DNA from: an uncultured Candidatus Saccharibacteria bacterium
GTDB taxonomy: Bacteria; Patescibacteriota; Saccharimonadia; Saccharimonadales; UBA4665
DNA length: 8,579 nucleotides
Assembly: GCA_937988795.1 (NCBI GenBank)
Contig: CALKHY010000101.1
Coordinates: 1 to 8,579, forward strand
Direction: 5' to 3'
Shown here piece after piece: positions 7,129 through 8,579 of this stretch. A program made the position numbers and the translations under genes. Within the stretch, counting starts at the first letter, position 1. Every line of letters starts with the position of its first letter. The notes beneath the pieces are model-generated. The model had not been told where the DNA came from, ran no database searches, and worked only from the letters and a program-made list of their open reading frames with translations.

Positions 7129-8361
7129 ATGACAGAAGAAATAGTCAGCGGGCAGCAAGGAGTTGGTACGGGTGAAAGTATTTTGCACCCCGAAGAAGCG
7201 ATAGATCCGTTCAGAGCTCTTATGTATGCAGAGAATAGAAAGCCGGAGCCGACAGATCAATTTTTTATAGGTAGCATACAATCGGGCACGATTGAGTATG
7301 ACGAATTACATAAGATCGGCATCTCGGAAGAGGAATTAAGCAAAGGTCGATTTACGAGACAACAGTTAGTTGACGCAGGTTTTTTCTTTATTAACAGGAT
7401 TGGCGGGGGAGAGAAACCGCTATTAAGCGGTGATTTTCCGGATCCGAATAATCCTGGACAGATGCTTAACTACGGAAATCGTTTGCTTCTTACCCGCGAG
7501 GAGCTTGAAACTGTTTATGCATACCAATGTAGCAGGCCGGATATTTTTGGATTGCGGGGCGAGGACGTGAATGATGTGCGAAGTGATTTATTGATGTTTG
7601 CTGCCAGAGCATCATGGCGCCCCCCATTTGATAATTATATCGATTTGGCACAACAGGCCATACCGTATAAAACTTCTGTGCCAGGATCGGAGCTTGAGCC
7701 TGAGGATTGGCAGCTCCTTGATCGTTATTGGGATTATTTGGCCAAGGAATATAATCGGCAACACCCTGATGATCCAGATACAAATTTTAGGGCCAAGGCG
7801 CGTGCGGAGTTTATCCGTACACATTGCGCAGACCTAGCAAATTGGGTATCCAACCCTGACGGTAAAGAAATTGACATGTTTAATAATCAAACGACACGAG
7901 GATGTCGCACTCAATCTGTGGGCAGTCGCTCTGCCAAGGTTCGGGATAATCCGTCGCCTTTCTTGGATAGTGGGTTTGTGTTTGACTATAATTTTGATGC
8001 TAGTGTTTTTGAGGAAGGTCCAGCTGACGTCCGGTCAAATCGGCAATATCGGATTAATACCGTCATAGTGCACCTTATGGGCCACCCTGATTTTCCAGGT
8101 TTGAGCGAAATGGGGGGCGTGCAAGATCAGGTGTATATGCCGACCGGTATATTTGTATCGCGGTATTACCTGCGCGATCCTGCTGAAAGAGAAAAAGTCA
8201 GGCAAGAAGTTGTTCAGCTTCTAAGCGTAAAACCTGAAGATGTTATTAAAATGGTGCAACATCGGGCGCTTGAAGCTGCCCGGCAATGGGCGGAGACGCA
8301 GGCACAGTCCCGAGGGCTACGAATAGCAAGACTCTTTTCGGCATTCCGTCGCCGTCGCTAG
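7129..8361 (+). CDS. Uncharacterised soluble protein with basic C-terminal tail
   Basis: I do not recognise this family. The preferred start, ATG 7129, gives 410 residues. In-frame TTG 7093 or ATG 7120 would add 12 or 3 residues, but TTG 7093 lies in the -35 box and none of the three has a Shine-Dalgarno site. The N-terminus is acidic (MTEEIVSG), with no signal peptide and no membrane segment anywhere. The middle is rich in Asp, Pro and aromatic residues (WRPPFDNY at 163-170, EDWQLLDRYWDYL at 192-204). Only three cysteines occur (C134, C233, C259). A more hydrophobic part (VIVHLMGHPDF, 312-322) precedes a predicted helical, charged region (about 350-396). The protein ends in a strongly basic, possibly amphipathic tail, LRIARLFSAFRRRR, which could bind membrane or nucleic acid. 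Base composition looks more AT-rich than the operon (in sampled lines), suggesting a separate history. The reading frame is long and undisturbed, so the gene is very likely real. Confidence 0.8.
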   Translation: MTEEIVSGQQGVGTGESILHPEEAIDPFRALMYAENRKPEPTDQFFIGSIQSGTIEYDELHKIGISEEELSKGRFTRQQLVDAGFFFINRIGGGEKPLLSGDFPDPNNPGQMLNYGNRLLLTREELETVYAYQCSRPDIFGLRGEDVNDVRSDLLMFAARASWRPPFDNYIDLAQQAIPYKTSVPGSELEPEDWQLLDRYWDYLAKEYNRQHPDDPDTNFRAKARAEFIRTHCADLANWVSNPDGKEIDMFNNQTTRGCRTQSVGSRSAKVRDNPSPFLDSGFVFDYNFDASVFEEGPADVRSNRQYRINTVIVHLMGHPDFPGLSEMGGVQDQVYMPTGIFVSRYYLRDPAEREKVRQEVVQLLSVKPEDVIKMVQHRALEAARQWAETQAQSRGLRIARLFSAFRRRR

Positions 8362-8369
8362 AGATTTTT

Positions 8370-8394
8370 ACAAACAGACAAATTTGCAGTTTGT
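8370..8394. repeat. Weak inverted repeat between convergent genes
   Basis: ACAAAC (8370-8375) and GTTTGT (8389-8394) form a 6-bp perfect stem around a 13-nt loop that itself contains the palindrome CAAATTTG. It occupies the 32-bp spacer between two convergent genes and touches the stop codon of the - strand gene. The position suits a bidirectional terminator, but the stem is AT-rich and there is no clean T-run on either side, so termination is only a possibility. Confidence 0.3.
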
Positions 8395-8579
8395 TAGGAT
8401 TTCGGCGAGGTTTCTGGGATATTTTGTAGGACTTTTTCGAGGTCGATGGGCTTGCCGAGGACTGGTTTGAAGAGATCGCCGGTGTGCTTGAGCCTCTGTA
8501 AAGTATTTTGTATTGTAAAGTTTGTTGGCAAGAGGCCGGTCTTGATTTCGCTCCAGTCGAGCGGCATAGATACGGTGGC
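8394..8579 (-). CDS. ligD: LigD-type DNA polymerase/primase domain, C-terminal fragment
   Basis: The last 61 residues of a - strand gene whose 5' part lies beyond the window edge. The fragment begins ATVSMPLDWSEIKTGL and continues with PTNFTIQNTLQRLKHTGDLFKPVLG. This is the characteristic C-terminal block of the LigD polymerase domain (archaeo-eukaryotic primase superfamily), where the usual pattern is ATVSTPLxWxEV, then FTI, then GDLF-PVL. LigD polymerase fills in and adds nucleotides, including ribonucleotides, during Ku-dependent non-homologous end joining. The gene ends at a TAA shortly after the domain, so the polymerase module is either C-terminal in a multidomain LigD or a stand-alone protein; the window cannot tell which. 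It converges on the uncharacterised gene with a 32-bp spacer and is not part of the glycan operon. Confidence 0.82.
   Translation of the reverse strand, partial: ATVSMPLDWSEIKTGLLPTNFTIQNTLQRLKHTGDLFKPVLGKPIDLEKVLQNIPETSPKS

Noticed and set aside
7157..7174. AAGGAG followed by TTG and GTG codons inside the unrecognised gene, looking like an internal ribosome site
   Set aside because: Neither the TTG at 7163 nor the GTG at 7172 is in frame with the protein, and no alternative long frame begins there.
8370..8394. Possible rho-independent terminator between the convergent genes
   Set aside because: The 6-bp AT-rich stem has a 13-nt loop and no following T-run on either strand. It is kept only as a low-confidence inverted repeat.

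Overview
The window is a stretch of bacterial chromosome read with the standard bacterial code: TGA is used as a stop at three gene ends. It holds most of a glycan-building operon on the + strand, one unrecognised protein gene behind its own promoter, and the 3' end of a DNA-repair gene on the - strand. I see no tRNA, rRNA, CRISPR array, insertion sequence or origin. The host is uncertain. ADP-heptose-type enzymes point to a bacterium with a lipopolysaccharide-like or other heptose-containing surface glycan. The mix of a compact, fully overlapping glycosyltransferase operon and a LigD polymerase module would also fit an uncultured group such as Patescibacteria, but this is a guess.

Region 1 (1-7070) is an operon of eight co-directional genes. 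In order they are: a 5'-truncated GT4 glycosyltransferase; a classical short-chain dehydrogenase/reductase; a GmhB-like HAD phosphatase with the zinc-binding Cys/His set; a GT9 (heptosyltransferase-like) protein; a GT2 glycosyltransferase; two further GT9 proteins; and a short, divergent GT4-type glycosyltransferase. All seven junctions overlap, by 31, 10, 59, 8, 16, 4 and 4 bp, so translation is probably coupled throughout. The likely joint job is assembly of a heptose-containing oligosaccharide. The phosphatase would supply dephosphorylated heptose-1-phosphate, the SDR would modify a sugar or another precursor, and six glycosyltransferases would add residues in sequence. No transporter, polymerase or other heptose-nucleotide enzymes are inside the window; they may lie upstream.

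Region 2 (7071-8361) begins with a 58-bp spacer before the preferred start codon. The spacer carries a good sigma70-type promoter (TTGAAT, 17 nt, TATAAT) whose predicted transcription start falls on or next to an ATG. The downstream gene, a 410-residue soluble protein with a basic Arg-rich tail, is therefore a candidate for leaderless translation. It looks less GC-rich than the operon and I do not recognise its family.

Region 3 (8362-8579) is a 32-bp convergent spacer with a weak inverted repeat, followed on the - strand by the C-terminus of a LigD-type polymerase domain (non-homologous end joining). Its 5' part lies beyond the window.
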